Shown: positions 1 through 12,886 of the stretch, piece by piece
Numbering within the stretch: the first letter of the stretch is position 1
How the letters are laid out: each line of letters opens with the position of its first letter
Source: Endomychus coccineus
Lineage: Eukaryota; Arthropoda; Insecta; Coleoptera; Endomychidae
Assembly: GCA_958510875.1 (NCBI GenBank)
Contig: OY294069.1
Location: 167,151,111 to 167,215,110 of the forward strand
Direction of reading: 5' to 3'
DNA: 64,000 nucleotides
Made by a program: the position numbers and the translations under genes
The notes under the pieces: generated by a model
What the model was told of the DNA's origin: nothing
Databases searched by the model: none
Seen by the model: the letters and a program-made list of their open reading frames with translations, nothing else

Positions 1-1449
1 TGTAAGCAGTACGGCACTGTTAGGGACGGTCCGGGGAAGTCCCATAGTATGTCCGGAGAGATCCCTCCATGAGTGGGCGATGAGGGAGATATATAGAAAT
101 GCGCGGAAGGCAAGAGCGGCTTGTAAGAGTACAAAATACTCTAACTTATGGATGAACTAAAAGTTCTATTTTATCGCTCGGTTGCCGACAGCTACAGTGA
201 AGACGGTCGTGAGTTATATTATAGATGTTAAAATTTGGGCACCAGAGTATTTTAACCAACCAACAAATTATGCTACTGAACTAGGGGATTCAAACACTCA
301 AAAGTCCCCAGGTTAAATTACCCTGAAAGTATACAAAAAAATGAAAGAGTGTACTCAGAATGATTGAAATTTACTGGTAATCGAAATAATTAGTGTTGTT
401 ACAATTTATCACAGAGCTTAATATTAATGAGTTATGAAGTGTATGAAATTGAAGTATGAATGAAGTTAAATTTCTTAAATTACAGTGAATAACAGTTAAA
501 TTTACATATATCTAAATACTCAAATGATTGTTTCAAAACGTCACATAACCAAAATTGGGTATCCTGACCTGGTAATTGCTGGGTAAGAGGTTATACTTGC
601 TCGACTGTGGATTGGTACTTCCTACTTGGTGTATGGATCCCTGCTACCGTTCTAATACAGTTTCCACGATTGTACATCACAAGTCAATATGCAACTTCTA
701 AATCAGTTTTCCACAGCAGATTCAAATCAACCTCAAAACTTCGTACCCTTGTTGAATTTGTTTCACAACATGGACAAAAAAAAACCTCTATCACGATAGG
801 GTTTTTTTTCCTTTCACTCAAACGACTTTACTTCTTGTCCAAAACCAGTCACGTTAAAACTAAGTTTTAATCCCCTTAGGTGCATTAATTACACAAATAA
901 TTCCAATAATTTCAATCCAAATTGGTAATTGATGCCTTTGCTTTCAACGGAAGAATATTCCCAGAATTTGGTTCCAAACATAAGCTTGGTATCACCTCCC
1001 TGTTGATATAACTTAGAAACACGACTTTCCACTAGAACGATTTGACCAGAAGTAACGCCATTTTCTGGCGCTTCGATGTCTCACAGAACAACCTCGAAAT
1101 AGAAGCGGTAACTACGGAGTCTGACACTGAACAACCATGACTCGTAGAATATACGGTCTAGCATAGCTGACGTCACAGGAGTTAACCGATTGTAGTACAG
1201 CGGCCATTTCTAAGCCGTTAAGTGGAATTTACACGTTACAGGCTCTACGCATTTAGTATGAGAGGGTATCAGACGTAATATTAATTATAAATAGTCATTC
1301 TTAAGATTGTCATTCTTTTAGAATATAATTAACTTTTATTTTATAACTGTTTCTTAAAAAACTAACACAACTAACGATCTGATTCAATAAGCTGTTCACA
1401 AACAAAATTAGTATTTTTTCATTTATTATATCAAATAAAAAACTACTCG
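1..1449. other. No gene recognised; one small hairpin
   Basis: AT-rich DNA with only short, low-complexity open frames and no protein family I recognise. The one local structure is an A-run/T-run hairpin at 776-809, with a stem of about 15 bp and a two-base loop. It resembles a bacterial terminator but has no such meaning in this eukaryotic context. Confidence 0.5.
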
Positions 1450-3060
1450 AGAGGGAACCCTATAATGTTCGAAGAATATCCAGCAGTAGAATGTAGGGAA
1501 AAGAGTTAGGCATAGTATTTTTCTTGAAAGTTTGTAGGTTATAAGCATAGGGAAAGACCTCAATAGGTGAAGACTTTCGCAACTTCGCTGTTCGGTGAAG
1601 AAATGAAGTCAGGTAACAAGAAGTGCGGCAGGTCTCGAGCTTAACAGTGAAGGGGTGACTAGTTTGAGCTCGTCTATTCCGCTTATCTGAGATCCCTCAT
1701 TGTGGAACAACAGACGAGATTTCTGATGAACACCAACCATGGAAATAACTATTGAAAGAAGAGAGAACTCCTACCTTCCTACGATGTTATAGAGAGGTCA
1801 ATGAACTCGTAAGAATCAAACGAATAGCTCTCTTTTGGACAGAATCCAAGAGCTTCAGCGTATGTTTGGGAGCCGAACTCCAAACATGTGAACAATACTC
1901 CAGAACAGGTCAAATCTGGTGCTCCGTAGATTATGAGGAGTTGCTTGGATGTGAAGTAACTCGTGGCGCAGAATAGAAAACCAAGTTTTTCTGAAGCGGT
2001 TTTCGAAATGGACCTCACATGATCATTTCATGAGAGGATGCTGTTGGTGTTGGTGCAGAGCGAGTATGAGGAAGACTTCATAGGAATAGTTGACTCTGAC
2101 ATCATCATATTAGGAATTGTGGGATCCGTCTTCCTGGAGAAGAAACAAGACTGAGTTTTGTTTGCATTAAATTCCAGTAGATTATCAAATCCCCATCCCT
2201 AATTTATTTGCAGATCTTCATGAATTGCTTGAACCTGTCCCTGTTTCGCTCCTCTGGCTCCATTGGATGGTATAGGGGCTCTAGATGAGAAACCAATATG
2301 AAATATACCATCATCTGCAAAGCTGTGGACAGAACAGGTGGTTACATCCAGCAGATGGTTGATACGGAGACAGATCCCTGTGGAACACCAGCCTGGATAG
2401 CCATTGTATCGGAGGACTTTTGGTCAACCACCACGTGGAGTTATCTATCTGGAAGAAAACTCGATAGTAAGCGACAAAGTTGAGGCAGCAAACCATATGA
2501 CGAAAGTTTCCCAAGAAAGCTTTGGTGCCAGAGTCGGTCAAATGTTTTGGAGATATCCAATGATACAGCCAGCGATTCCTCATGCTTACAATAGATTTCT
2601 GTCATGCATGTGTTACGTAGGCAAGCTCGAGCACCTTAGAGATCACAGATAATAGTGTTTTTCTTTCAACTCTAGCTGTCTTCCAGCTGGAAGTAAACAC
2701 ACCAAGTTTGTATGAAAGTGTAAACAACCTGCAGAAAACAGACAATTTCAGGCATATGGCTATCGATGGTCATCGATATATATGTATTAGGAGGGTCCTT
2801 CCCTTGTGGATCCAAAATTGAATTTGCTGCAAACATTCCAGCAAAAAGGTCTGTTTTCTCGTGGTGTAGTAGCCAGTGTGCCATCATCTTTGGTTGTGGA
2901 AGGGAATAAGCTGGAAGTGAAATTCCTAGAAATTGCTCTGGCAAAAGTCCAAAAAGAACGTGAGTCATTTGGCCATTCGATAAGCTTTGATCTTATTTTG
3001 GCATTATATACCTCTTTCGAAACGTTTACTGTTTCATTGCACATATTTTAGGCTCCAAAA
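1450..3060 (-). pseudogene. LINE family A (jockey/CR1-like) reverse transcriptase remnant
   Basis: Read on the minus strand, this is a degenerate non-LTR retrotransposon ORF2 running from before the RT (about 3050, with SRSFWTFARAISRNF) through the RT to the thumb region. Recognisable pieces are DSHMPEI upstream of the RT, EESLAVSLDISKTFDR (RT motif A, about 2580), LEFNANKTQ (about 2150) and SQTYAEALGFCPKESYSFDS (about 1860). The pieces lie in different frames with stops, so the copy is dead. The same family recurs at 3430-3750, 7770-9190 and 46840-47420, and shared peptides allow the copies to be aligned. Assignment to a jockey/CR1-like group comes from remembered family patterns; no endonuclease domain is visible. 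Confidence 0.75.
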
Positions 3061-3429
3061 CATTTTCTTTTGGTCTCCAGACATGGGTTACCGCACCAAC
3101 GGCGGAATGCTGTTTGTTTTGCAGCGACGGCTCTGGAACAGATTTTATTGAATCATTTTATTGCTTGAAATCTTGAATGTGATTATCAAACTGTAGGTGT
3201 TAACCAAACGTTTGAAGAAAATAAAGCCAGTACCTACCTAATCTACTGTTTCTACTTACGTCATTATCATTCATATTCCTTATCTTGGATCAGTGTATAT
3301 CATTTTCTGTTGCATACTTTTGTATTAATGTTATTGATATGGGTAAATTGTGTTCAACATACTATAAAATAAAGAGCTTTTTCACTTTGGCAGCACTCAT
3401 TAGTTGAACGAAAACCGAGTGAGTAGGTC

Positions 3430-3750
3430 GAACCTGTTCTTTGTATATTATGAGGAGCGGCTGAGATGTAAACTAGAATAGAAGACCAAGTTTTTGTGAA
3501 GCAGTTTTCGCAATGGACCTAACATAATCGTCCCATGAGAGGGTGCCGTTGGTGGTGATCCCAAACATTGTTATGGAAGATTTTATAGGAATAGTTGTAC
3601 CTGACATGATCATATTAGGGATTGTGTAAGCCCTGGTGGAACCACTGCGATTATTCTCCATTTCATACAGAGTAAGTACTATGAGTGGTTTACCTGGTTT
3701 AAAAGTGGTAGTAAGTCGATTTATAATCATACTGCCTGCAGAAAACAAAA
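3430..3750 (-). pseudogene. LINE family A, C-terminal fragment
   Basis: A minus-strand open stretch contains IPNMIMSGTTIPIKSSITMF followed by SWDDYVRSIAKTASQKLGLL, matching the post-RT part of family A at 8570-8720 and 47220-47380. It is a separate fragment from 1450-3060, because both contain this same segment. No RT catalytic motif is included. Confidence 0.7.
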
Positions 3751-5430
3751 GATGTTAACTGATGAATCTCATATTGAAAAAATCAAAGAGTTGGTGTTCA
3801 AAAATCAACGGCTTGTCTACCATGAGAAAAGTTCCATTCATCAAATCTTTTCAACTCGAGGCTGTTACGTTTAAAATCAGACCTTATATTCTTGAGCGAT
3901 CACTTTTTATGTTTCCTGAATTGCTAAATAAATTCTGTACAGGTTTTGGAAAACTTCTACAAAACGGCTTAGCAGGTCTGCCTTTAGGGTAGGACCATCT
4001 CAGGAAGAAAGAACGATTTCGACTACTAAATAATTACTTCACATCATGGAAATTTTTGAAAATGTAGGAAGGAAATGTATTTATTTAATTGGTTAATTGG
4101 TTTAATGGTTGGGAACTGCAACTGAACTGATAATGAAAGGCGTTTTACAAATTGGATATAGACGGCACTCTTCCCATCATTCCTTCAGATATAATATCTC
4201 AACAAGTTGCTTGGAAATGAATACTTTAAGAGGTAATTTGAAGCCTGTTCGGAAAAGTCGGTACTCGAAATTTTACATGGTTTTTGAACATCCTGTCTAT
4301 CATCAGTATTTTTTCTTCAACTAGCTTACAGTTGGCTCATTGATATTATGGTAGAACTCACTATAAAGGATGAGAAAAATTGGGATGTTATATAATGTTT
4401 CATCGTAAGAAATACTAGGGCATGTGAAACGGCAAATAGTTATGGTAAGAGGATACCAGCATTGAAGACAACTATTTGTATTTTGTTATAAATAATAATC
4501 GAATTCCGAAGTCGGGGGCATCGTGAATCAAGCGTAGAAATGGCGTTCGACGCGTCATCGTCCATCAGTCTGGACCGTGGGTTTAATTGCTCCCTGTAAT
4601 ACCGGCCTTATAACTCAACCAGAGAAACTTTGATCTGCTTTATGTATATTTGCAGCCATTAATTGAAGTTTATAGGCCTTGCAATTATCATAAGATAATA
4701 CAGGGAGTGACCAGCAGTTAGCCGGCCTCTGTTTCTTGTTAGGTCGTTAGTGCCCTGTGTGTGCGTAAAAGTCATTTAGCTTGCTTATTTCTGCCACTTC
4801 CTACACCGCTCTTTCCGTTAATATATGTTTAATAAACCACTTTTATCTCTCACTGATTTTTATCGTTTCTGCAAAATATGGCGCTTAAGCTAATTTATAT
4901 TATTGTATTACTTAGGAATTTATATTAAAGTATTTCTTACGCAGCGAGATAAATGAGAATATTTGAAGTGAGATATGTAGAGTGGTGGCTGTAATTGATC
5001 TGTGATTGCATTTCAGATTTTATGTTAATAAGATATGAATGGCCTCCAGGGTCTTCCCGAGTAGATAGAGTATGTATAAATGTGTGTGTATAAATGTGAA
5101 AATATAATTAACAAGATATCTCCGATTCAAGTTGATAAATAAAGGAATAACTTACCATTGTTTGACAACTCTGTTTTTAATGAAATAAAGGAGAGAGACA
5201 AGTAGTGTTATAGGGAATTTATAAGTAGTGTTGGTATTGATAGAGAAAACAAATGGAAAATATTTAAAAAACGAAGAAATGAAACGGTTCAGTTATTAAA
5301 AAATTAAAAAAACGAATATTACTACGAAAAAATAGACAGGTTTAAGAACAATGAGCAACAAATGTGGAAAACACTTAAAAACTCGATTTTAGAACGCCCG
5401 GACGGCCCAGCACATCAACAACCAATGAAA
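3751..5430. other. No gene recognised
   Basis: No recognisable protein, RNA gene or inverted repeat. Short open frames at 3762-3992 and 4109-4324 have no family signature. A slightly GC-richer patch lies at 4505-4620 and has no identified function. Confidence 0.4.
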
Positions 5431-5435
5431 ACGTG

Positions 5436-5760
5436 GAAAAAGTGAAATAAATGGTTATGAACGATCGCCGAATCTTAATCAGAGAAATCGCTGATGATGT
5501 TGGCATATCGATTGGCTCATGCCATGAAATTTTTTCGAATGAATGCCCAGCCTCCATATTCGCCAGACATGGCTCCGTGTGACTTTTTCCTATTTCCAAA
5601 AATAAAGAGAGCTTCAAGAGACCGTCCTTTTACAAGCATAGATGACATTAAAAGCGCATCGCTGGAAGAGCTGACGGCTATCCCAAAGATCGAGTTATAG
5701 AAGTGTTTCGAGAATTGGAAGAAGCGCTGGCAGAAGTGCATAATATCTAATGGGGACTAT
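5436..5760 (+). pseudogene. mariner transposase, internally deleted
   Basis: Two separated parts of a mariner (DD34D) transposase are fused. First comes the end of the N-terminal helix-turn-helix region (MNDRRILIREIADDVGIS, then GSCHEIFSN, 5450-5540). In another frame follows the C-terminal part, with PPYSPDMAPCDFFLFPKIKR (about 5552-5610) and the tail with KKRWQKCI and GDYFEGDN. Everything between, including the first two catalytic Asp residues, is missing, so no active transposase can be made. The third catalytic Asp lies in APCDFFLF. I did not find clear terminal inverted repeats. Confidence 0.85.
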
Positions 5761-5779
5761 TTTGAAGGCGACAACAGTA

Positions 5780-6700
5780 ATGTAGACGAACAAATGAATA
5801 TTTCTTTCAAAAAATTTAAATTCCCGTTGTTTTCTGAACACACCGTACTGCCAAAATCATAGAGCTTGATGATGACCGATCATGGTGTAATAGTAATTTT
5901 AACTTGTTTTCCGAATTTTCAGAGTTCAAAACTGTAACATTTATAGCGAATTGAGCACTAGATAATAAATGTAGCTTGAATGAAATCCTCGATGCTAAAA
6001 TCTTGAAAAGCATATTTGAATCTATTGGTCATGTCATCTTAAATCTGAACAATACGTCTCTTGACAAATCATAAATTCCAGATTCTTTGAAACTTAGCAC
6101 TATTTTTCCAATTGCCAAGATTACTAACACAGTTCTTGCAAGCGAATTTAGACCTGTCAATACATTACCACCTATTGAACAAATTTTGGAAATTGTAGTT
6201 TATAACCAATTATAAGAGCACATCGATAGTAATGATATTCTGATTAGTAGCCACTCCGGTTTTCGTAAAAAGCATTCGTGTGAAGCAGGATTGCAACTTT
6301 CTATAACTAAGTTCAAGAAGGACATAGATGATCGCAAATCTCGTGGCGGTTTTCTTGGGTCTTGGAGGAATCTTCAAGACCATCGACCGAAATATGCTAT
6401 AAACTAAATTATATCAATATGGAATTCGGGGCAAAGCACTCAAATGGCTCGAAAGTTACTTGCAGGAGAGAAAGCAGAGTTAGAGTTGAGAATTCAATAT
6501 CACTTGTAATTTGCAATAATCTTGGGGTGGCACAGGAATTTCTCTTAAGTCCTTTCATCTTCATATTATATCTGAATGATATTGATCTTTCCGTCAACTG
6601 TGAATTCATAAATTTATCTGCTGAGAACACATTATCAGCATGTAGTGATGTATGCCTGAACACTGCTTCCAGTGAAGTTATGATTGGCAGGTTCTAGAGG
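5780..6700 (+). pseudogene. LINE reverse transcriptase fragment (jockey-like)
   Basis: Across shifting plus-strand frames I read a continuous RT N-terminal half. It includes a stretch with LNEILDAKILKSIFESIGH, then PIAKI, EFRPVNTLPPIEQILEIVVY (6150-6205), SSHSGFRKKHSCEAGLQLSI (6245-6310), the region of motif A, and LSPFIFILYLNDIDLSVNCE (6545-6605; motif B' region leading to the catalytic box). The final box is SAENTLSA where an ADDT-type box is expected, so the catalytic Asp pair is lost. It differs from family A in sequence and is probably another LINE lineage. Confidence 0.75.
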
Positions 6701-7769
6701 GTGTGATTGCTGGTGGTGAGGTAGGATGCAAATTATACCATCGTAGGTTTTATTGGTTTATTAGAAATACTGATGATTAATAATATCTTAACTGCTACTT
6801 ATAATTTCCTATCCTATATAATTATGAACTCATACTTTTCCCTTCTTAAAGAGAATACTTATTTCAGATACGTCATTTCATAATGTTCATGTTTATGTTG
6901 ACATTAATGAAGTATCATAATAAGTAGACCTTGTTGGATTGCAGTATTGCACATGTGGTTTACTTAGTTTGTTTTATCAACAATATTATATAACTTGTTG
7001 ATATAATACACATGTAAACATTTATTTAAACAAGCAGAATAATCTTGAAATTTGGTTAATTTTAGGATTATTGAAGATATACCCTCATTATTCTATTGCA
7101 TCCGTTTTGGGCCTAGCTGCAAGTAAGATGGGGTATTCCTTCCAGAAAATAATGACATATACTATTCCCCAATCACACTTCGCCAAATGAGGCGGCGTTA
7201 GTCGGGATGGGCAATCGAAAAGACGTTTTCATTGACTTCGTCATCAATATCTACACAGGCATTTTCCACAGGACTAGCAATATATCCATACTTCAGTTTA
7301 TTAGCAATGAAGCTGTCTATAATTCAAATACGGAGGTCCCCTATCTATCCACGTTCGAATAACGAAACTCTTGAATGTTTCCCAAATTTTTTCCTTGCAA
7401 TTTCTTAGTTTTAATATCTTCTTATATCAGCTTTTTCCTTTTCCGTTTCATTCTTTTTTTTTCATATTTTCAGCATCTTTCATTGTTCTGAACAACCTTT
7501 TCGAATTTCTTGTTATAGGGTGAAGATGTAATGAGTACAAATCATCTTCGTTAGAGATTTTCTGGTAACTGAAGGTGGTGCTAGCAGCTTTAGAACTAAC
7601 TAATGCATAATTAGACTTGTCTTGTGATAGCTCAATAGGCATTTCGACAGGCTTCTCTCTTCTTAGTAACGTCTGTCATAATTTTGATCAAAGCAATGTG
7701 GGAATGATGACTATCGTCATAGACCATTTCATCATTTAAATCATTATGGAAAAATGACCCTGAATGAAT
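6701..7769. other. No gene recognised
   Basis: AT-rich DNA between two LINE fragments. A 64-codon minus-strand frame at 7448-7642 has no recognised signature. Confidence 0.4.
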
Positions 7770-9190
7770 AACCGCTTTGGACCCTAATGATATTGCTGCC
7801 ATAGATAGCCATATGCCTGAAATTGTCTTTCATGAGCGCTCAATTATACCAATTCTGCTTGATCACAATACTAAAAAGTCTATGGGGTCAGACGGAATTC
7901 CATTTGTCGTTCTCAAGGAAAGTGCGCCTGAATTAACACCAGTTTTCTGCAGGTTGCTTACCTTTTAATACCAACTTGGTGTGTTTCCTTCCAACTGGAA
8001 GACTGCTTGAGTACAACCAATTCTAAAAAAAGGGAAGAAATCCTTCCTTATGATTATATGGCTATTGCATTATTATCTATGATCTCTAAAGTGATGGATT
8101 AAGCAATCAAAATCGAGATCATTCAATACTAGAGAGCTCTAAAATCGTGAATGACCGGCAATATGGCTTTCGTCAGCAGATACCAATAGGAGATCTGCTC
8201 ACCTGCATAACACATGTATGGCTCTATTGGAAAACATGAGGAATCTCTAGCTGTAGCATTGGATATCTCCAAACCATTTGAACGAGTTTCCTCTCAGATA
8301 GATCACTCCATGTTGTGGTTGTCGGAGTATTCTCCGATGCAATCTACGCTAGTGTTCCACAGGGATCTGTCTTGGCATCAACTTTGTTCCAGCTCCATAT
8401 CAACGATCTGCTGGTAGTGACCATCTGTTCCGTCTAGCAGCTTCGTACAGCTTCCCCATCTGGAGCCCTTATACAATGAAGCCAGAGGACCGAGACAGAG
8501 AAATGGGCATCTGATGAACTAGTAGAATTCAACGCAAACAAAACTCAAGCTTGCCCGATCTCCGGGAAGGCGGATGCCATAATCCGTAATATAATAATGT
8601 CGGGTACAACTATCACTATGAAGTCCTTCTTATCCATGCTAGGAACTAGCACCAAAAAACCCTCTCATGAAATGATCATGTGAGGTCCATTGTGAAAACC
8701 GCTCCTTAAAACATGGTTTTCTAATCCGTGACAAGAGCCTCTTTACATCTCATCAGCTCTTCATAATCTACAAACCACAAATTCGACCTGTCCTGAGGTA
8801 CCGATCACATGTTTGGAGTTCTCCTCCCAAACGTACGCTGAAGCTCTTGGATTCTATCCAAAAGAGAGCTATTCGTCTGATTGATGATGTCACACTTCAT
8901 TGATTGACCTCTCTAGAACATTGTAGAAATGTGGGCGATCTCTCCTTGGCAGTTGTTCATCATAAATCTTGTTTGTTGTTTCACAAGGAGAGATTCCAGA
9001 TAGCGTGTTCTCGTCTGTTTCTGCATTACATTTGAAGCATACAGCTTCACAACCTAACATAAAATTATAAGGCGACCATCAATTTACTAAAATTCAGCTT
9101 CCTTTGTATCGACGACACTTGCGCATTTCGCCTGGTCATCCTCTTGTCCCCCTCATGCCGACTAATCTGTCAACAGAGGAACTATGAATC
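7770..9190 (+). pseudogene. LINE family A reverse transcriptase remnant
   Basis: Plus-strand copy of the family seen on the minus strand at 1450-3060. In order it shows DSHMPEIVFHERSI and KSMGSDGIPFVVLKESAPEL (RT start, 7800-7935), VNDRQYGFRQ (about 8145), ESLAVALDISKPFERV (motif A, about 8240), VPQGSVLASTLFQLHINDL (8355-8415), EFNANKTQACPIS (8525) and SQTYAEALGFYPKESYSSD (8825-8880). Several stops and frame changes interrupt it, and the catalytic box after HINDL is degenerate. Confidence 0.8.
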
Positions 9191-9330
9191 AATCTTACGC
9201 AACTATCTCCCTAGATAATACTCCGATTGATATTGTATCACCAAGAATAAGTACATTAATGAATGGAGAAAACAAAAACCACAGATATTCATCGAAATAA
9301 AACTCAGATGACGTAAACAAAATTTCTGGA

Positions 9331-9375
9331 AGCTTACAGTTGTTTCGACCTTACTGGATCTCATCAGATCACAGC
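9331..9375 (-). ncRNA. Hammerhead-ribozyme-like motif with complete core
   Basis: On the minus strand the invariant core CTGATGA (9361-9367) is followed by a 4-bp stem (GATC/GGTC, one G-U pair) with a 6-nt loop. GAAA, a 2-bp AC/GT stem with a 4-nt loop, and an A at the predicted cleavage position then follow. All hammerhead core positions are therefore present. Stem I pairs poorly in my reading, so activity is uncertain. Hammerheads of this kind are known at the ends of Penelope-like elements. It is the best conserved of seven similar modules in the window. Confidence 0.45.
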
Positions 9376-9785
9376 AACCCTGGTTCTTGAGATTCATTAC
9401 CTACTCGCATTTGACCAGATATTCAGCCTAATTCAATCTACGAAATCCACGAATAGAGAGATATGTGATTGTGGCGGATTCTGGAGGAATGGAAATCAAC
9501 TATCATCCTCACGATCTGACATCTATTGGGAAGCATTGATAGCGTATGAATATATGTATTTTACTGGGTAAATTAAAATCTACCTACGCATTGAACAAAT
9601 TTCATAAATAACTGAACTTCAATCTGCCTCATAATCGCTACTATACCACAAACATGAACACTGATCAATGTATGATGGCTTATTTCTCAAACAAAATTGA
9701 TGAAAAACGCAAATTCAGATAAATCAATACATTGCATCATTCGGATAAAAATTACATATTTTCACACATATTGAACCCAAGTCCC

Positions 9786-9830
9786 AGCCAGTGGCGGCTG
9801 GTGATTGTAAAGCATGGAGAGGCAACATAC
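9786..9830 (+). repeat. Possible orphan hAT-type terminus
   Basis: CCAGTGGCGGCTGGTGATTG resembles the left terminus of the hAT element at 22073 (CAGTGGCGGCTCGTGA). No matching opposite end or transposase was seen nearby, so it may be a solo end or a chance match. Confidence 0.3.
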
Positions 9831-9859
9831 ATTCTTAACCTGTATTATTAATAGCGACT

Positions 9860-10080
9860 GCAAACGAGGGAAATTTTGCACAACTAATCCAAACACTAGG
9901 CAGCTATGTAATGAAAGTTCTCACGCTAACACGAAAGCCAAATAATGATTGTAACTAAAGGAGTACCGTAAGGAACTATTGTAGGCCCTCTATTATTCAT
10001 AATTTGTATGAATCATATGGGAGATGTCTGTCCCTCGAAATTGTTATGTATGCAGAGGACACAGTTGATAGTTATTGCTC
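9860..10080 (+). pseudogene. LINE RT palm fragment
   Basis: A plus-strand scrap reads a KGVP motif, then a stop, then GTIVGPLLFIICMNHMGDV (about 9957-10025). A VMYAEDT box follows where YADDT is expected, giving an altered catalytic Asp pair. It abuts the opposite-strand RNase H LINE at 10090. Confidence 0.65.
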
Positions 10081-10089
10081 ATCAATCAA

Positions 10090-10870
10090 TCAATCAAAAT
10101 AGGGGCGGACAAGTCCGTAGCACTTAGATCGATTGATTGGATCCATTGTGCGCCCCTTGTCCTTTCACCAGTTTTAGGACTCTCCTACACATAGAAAGTG
10201 GGGTCTTAGTGGAGTGGAGTTTTAGGCAAGAACTTCCCAATGTAGAGATCCGCCTGCTTCATTCCGGGGCACCACACCAGACCAAGAGCGACACTGTCTA
10301 TCTAGTAGATCCTTGAGGACGTGGAGCCCTTTGTTCGATGAAATTCCGGCTGTCAGCGCAAATGTAATTCCGCCTACCTCGGTAGTTTAATCTGAGGTTT
10401 TCCAGGGCACAGTTCCGTATTGTACAGACCTCACCCTGGAAACGGTTGCTTTGAGGGGTGATGAAATCTCCCTTCTAGGTTTACATGAGTAGGCTCCTCT
10501 AGGTTTGCCAGGCTTGGACTTGTTCGGCCCAGAGTCCTTGTCCTCCCAGTCTGTCCTCTATGTTATGAGGACCTTGGTGTTCGAAACCTGACAGCAGGCG
10601 CTATCGTATCCCGCATCTCGGCTGTAGAATCCCAAATTTTGCTATGACCGCAAGGCACAGATGCACCGGACCCACTAGCTGAGACCAACCAGCCGATACG
10701 CCGTATCTGCACCTACTGTCTTGATATGAAGCTGTGAAGGGACGATCCCCAACAGAGCCTCCAGAGCTCTGGTGGGGGCGATGCTCATAGCCCTCGTTAT
10801 CCTCACGCAGATGAGTCGTTGAGTCATGTCCAGCGCTAGTTAGTGCTTATACCTGTGAATTGAAATTGGT
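10090..10870 (-). pseudogene. RNase H-type LINE fragment (I/R1-like)
   Basis: On the minus strand I read the RT-RNase H linker (RLICVRITRAMSIAPTRALE followed by ALLGIVP, about 10830-10750). The RNase H domain follows with FQGEVCTIRNCALENLRL (catalytic Glu, about 10430) and YICADSR (catalytic Asp, about 10360), and then a decayed 3' portion to about 10090. Stops interrupt the frame. Its 3' end next to 10085 shows short ATCA repeats. Confidence 0.65.
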
Positions 10871-11039
10871 TAGACCATGATAAATCAGCTCTCATTACTA
10901 AAACTGTCTTATTGTAACAAACTAAAATAATAATACAAAGCCACGAATTTTCGACCTGCAGTCAAAGGAGAGTTGAAGAGTCAATAATACTAAATATCAT
11001 GGGATTATAATTATTGATCACAAAAAGTACATTATTATG

Positions 11040-11770
11040 ATATAATTGCTTGGGGAAAGGCAGATATTATATTGATGAATTCAATCCACAACATTCTGCA
11101 CCCTCCGGATTGAGGGGGGATCTACTCATCTACGAAACGACCTTGGTGGATATAGGGTTGTTTCGTGGTCCTGAGGGGACTAAGGTAGCGCCTAAGGCTA
11201 CATTTCAGCATGAACTGATGTCCCTTATGACCTCAGGCTGCCTAGGTATTGTAGCCTAAGAAACGGCAGTGCTGGACATCTCACAAGAATATGAGAGGCA
11301 GTTTCTTCCTGCTATCCTCATCTACCACAGCCTGGGTTATCAGCGATGCCTATTAAGTGTAGATGTTTATTCAGATGACAATGTCCTGTGAGAAGTTCGG
11401 TCATCGGCTTCAAGCCACTTCTGTTCATAGAGAGATAAGTTTTCGAGCGTTTGGGCGAGGACTTCGCAATGTGGAGCTTTGCCTGCCTTCAACCGAAGGC
11501 ACTACGCCAGACAGAGAGCCACTTTTGGTCTCTGAGAGCGTGGAGCCCGGTGGTAGATGATATTCCGATCATTGTATCAGGACCAGGGGTTCCTAGGGGT
11601 CCTCATTTGGCCACTTCATTCGAACTGGAGCTTGTTCCTTCCGGCTAATTCAGACAGGATCTCCCTGCACTTCAAAACAAGCCTAGAAGTTCTGAAAAGT
11701 GGCTACCCTCCTTTAAATGTACCCAGATATACAAGGCACGCCATAGCCAAGGCCTTGTTCCTTTATTCGC
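11040..11770 (-). pseudogene. RNase H-type LINE, 3' end
   Basis: The minus strand carries the end of an RNase H domain (LVLKCREILSELAGRNK, about 11690-11640) and then LTGHCHLNKHLHLIGIADNP (11385-11335), the segment before the C-terminal zinc-knuckle. These align with the fragments at 52210-52990 and 56340-57260. The copy is truncated and frameshifted. Confidence 0.65.
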
Positions 11771-12756
11771 TTTGACGGATTCGGGGTGACCCTAATCGCA
11801 TCAATCATTCGTCTCCACATGCTTGGCAACAGCTTTCCGGCTGAGGCACCATTCATACAAGTAATGAACCTTCAGGTATTCCATCGGCATAAGTACCTGG
11901 CACACGTCAACATCCTGCAGCCCCTGGGAAATGTAGAGTTACAAAGATTGAAAAATAGCAAACTACGTATCAAGTCAAGTAGCTACCAGATTTTTCTTTT
12001 CAGTTTATTCGTAATTTTTTAGTCATTATTTTTTGTACGATTGTAACGAGCCTCCGTACATGTACCTTTTCCTCTGCAGGATTCAGTATGTAATGTTTAC
12101 TTTATTTTGATGAAAAAATAAAAAAGAATGAAAATTCAATTTTGTCATGTTGCCTTCTTTGGTAACTTGGATTATCCCAAAACCGTTAAGCTTAAGGGAA
12201 ATACTTTAAAGTATATTACAAATTCAATAATATTTTCTCGACAGATTCAAAATGATCACAGATAAGTATAACTTAATCTTTCTTTCAAATTGATACTAGT
12301 TCTTGTGAATCACATTGATAGCGTTTAACTGTTCTCTATCATATTCATTTCTGATCATCGATACTCGATATGGGAAGTAACAACGCACAAATGAATACAA
12401 AATCTCCTGTATATTTTGGATTATCAATTAAGTTTATTATTTCCTTATAGTAGAGTATGTGAAACCAAAAAATAAGTGATATCGAAAAATTTTTATGATT
12501 TACCGCGACCCCACGAAAAATGTTCGTTTTGATGTATAAAACAAAAGTATAAAATTTCTACCTCCTAAATTGACCGCAACCCCTTTTTTTCCGCCGTTTT
12601 GTGGTATTTTGGACTTTTTTAGGGAAGTTTATCAAAAAAAAATTTATATCTCCAGTTGTATTGAGAAATAGGAAACCAAACTGGAACCCTTTTATTGTCA
12701 ATGTTTAAGGAACTCCCAGTTCAAATTTCAAGTTGATCCGACCTCCCCCTTCCTCG

Positions 12757-12758
<2 letters not shown>
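11771..12758. other. No gene recognised
   Basis: AT-rich DNA. The segment 12718-12736 is a short inverted counterpart of 15958-15975 on the far side of the Penelope palindrome. Confidence 0.4.

Positions 12759-12788
<30 letters not shown>
12759..12788. repeat. (AT)15 microsatellite
   Basis: A perfect AT dinucleotide tract directly beyond the 3' end of the left Penelope-like copy. A second, imperfect AT tract (15886-15914) lies beyond the 3' end of the right copy. Confidence 0.95.
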
Positions 12789-12791
<3 letters not shown>

Positions 12792-12886
12792 TTTTGTTGA
12801 TATTCTTGAACCATTTGTAATATTTGTATGTTTTCTTGGTATATTGGTTCGTATATATACTGATAATGAAATAAAAATTCTGTTTT

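Noticed and set aside
776..809. A-run/T-run hairpin resembling a Rho-independent terminator
   Set aside because: The window is eukaryotic, no gene ends there, and the structure is explained by homopolymers around a short inverted repeat.
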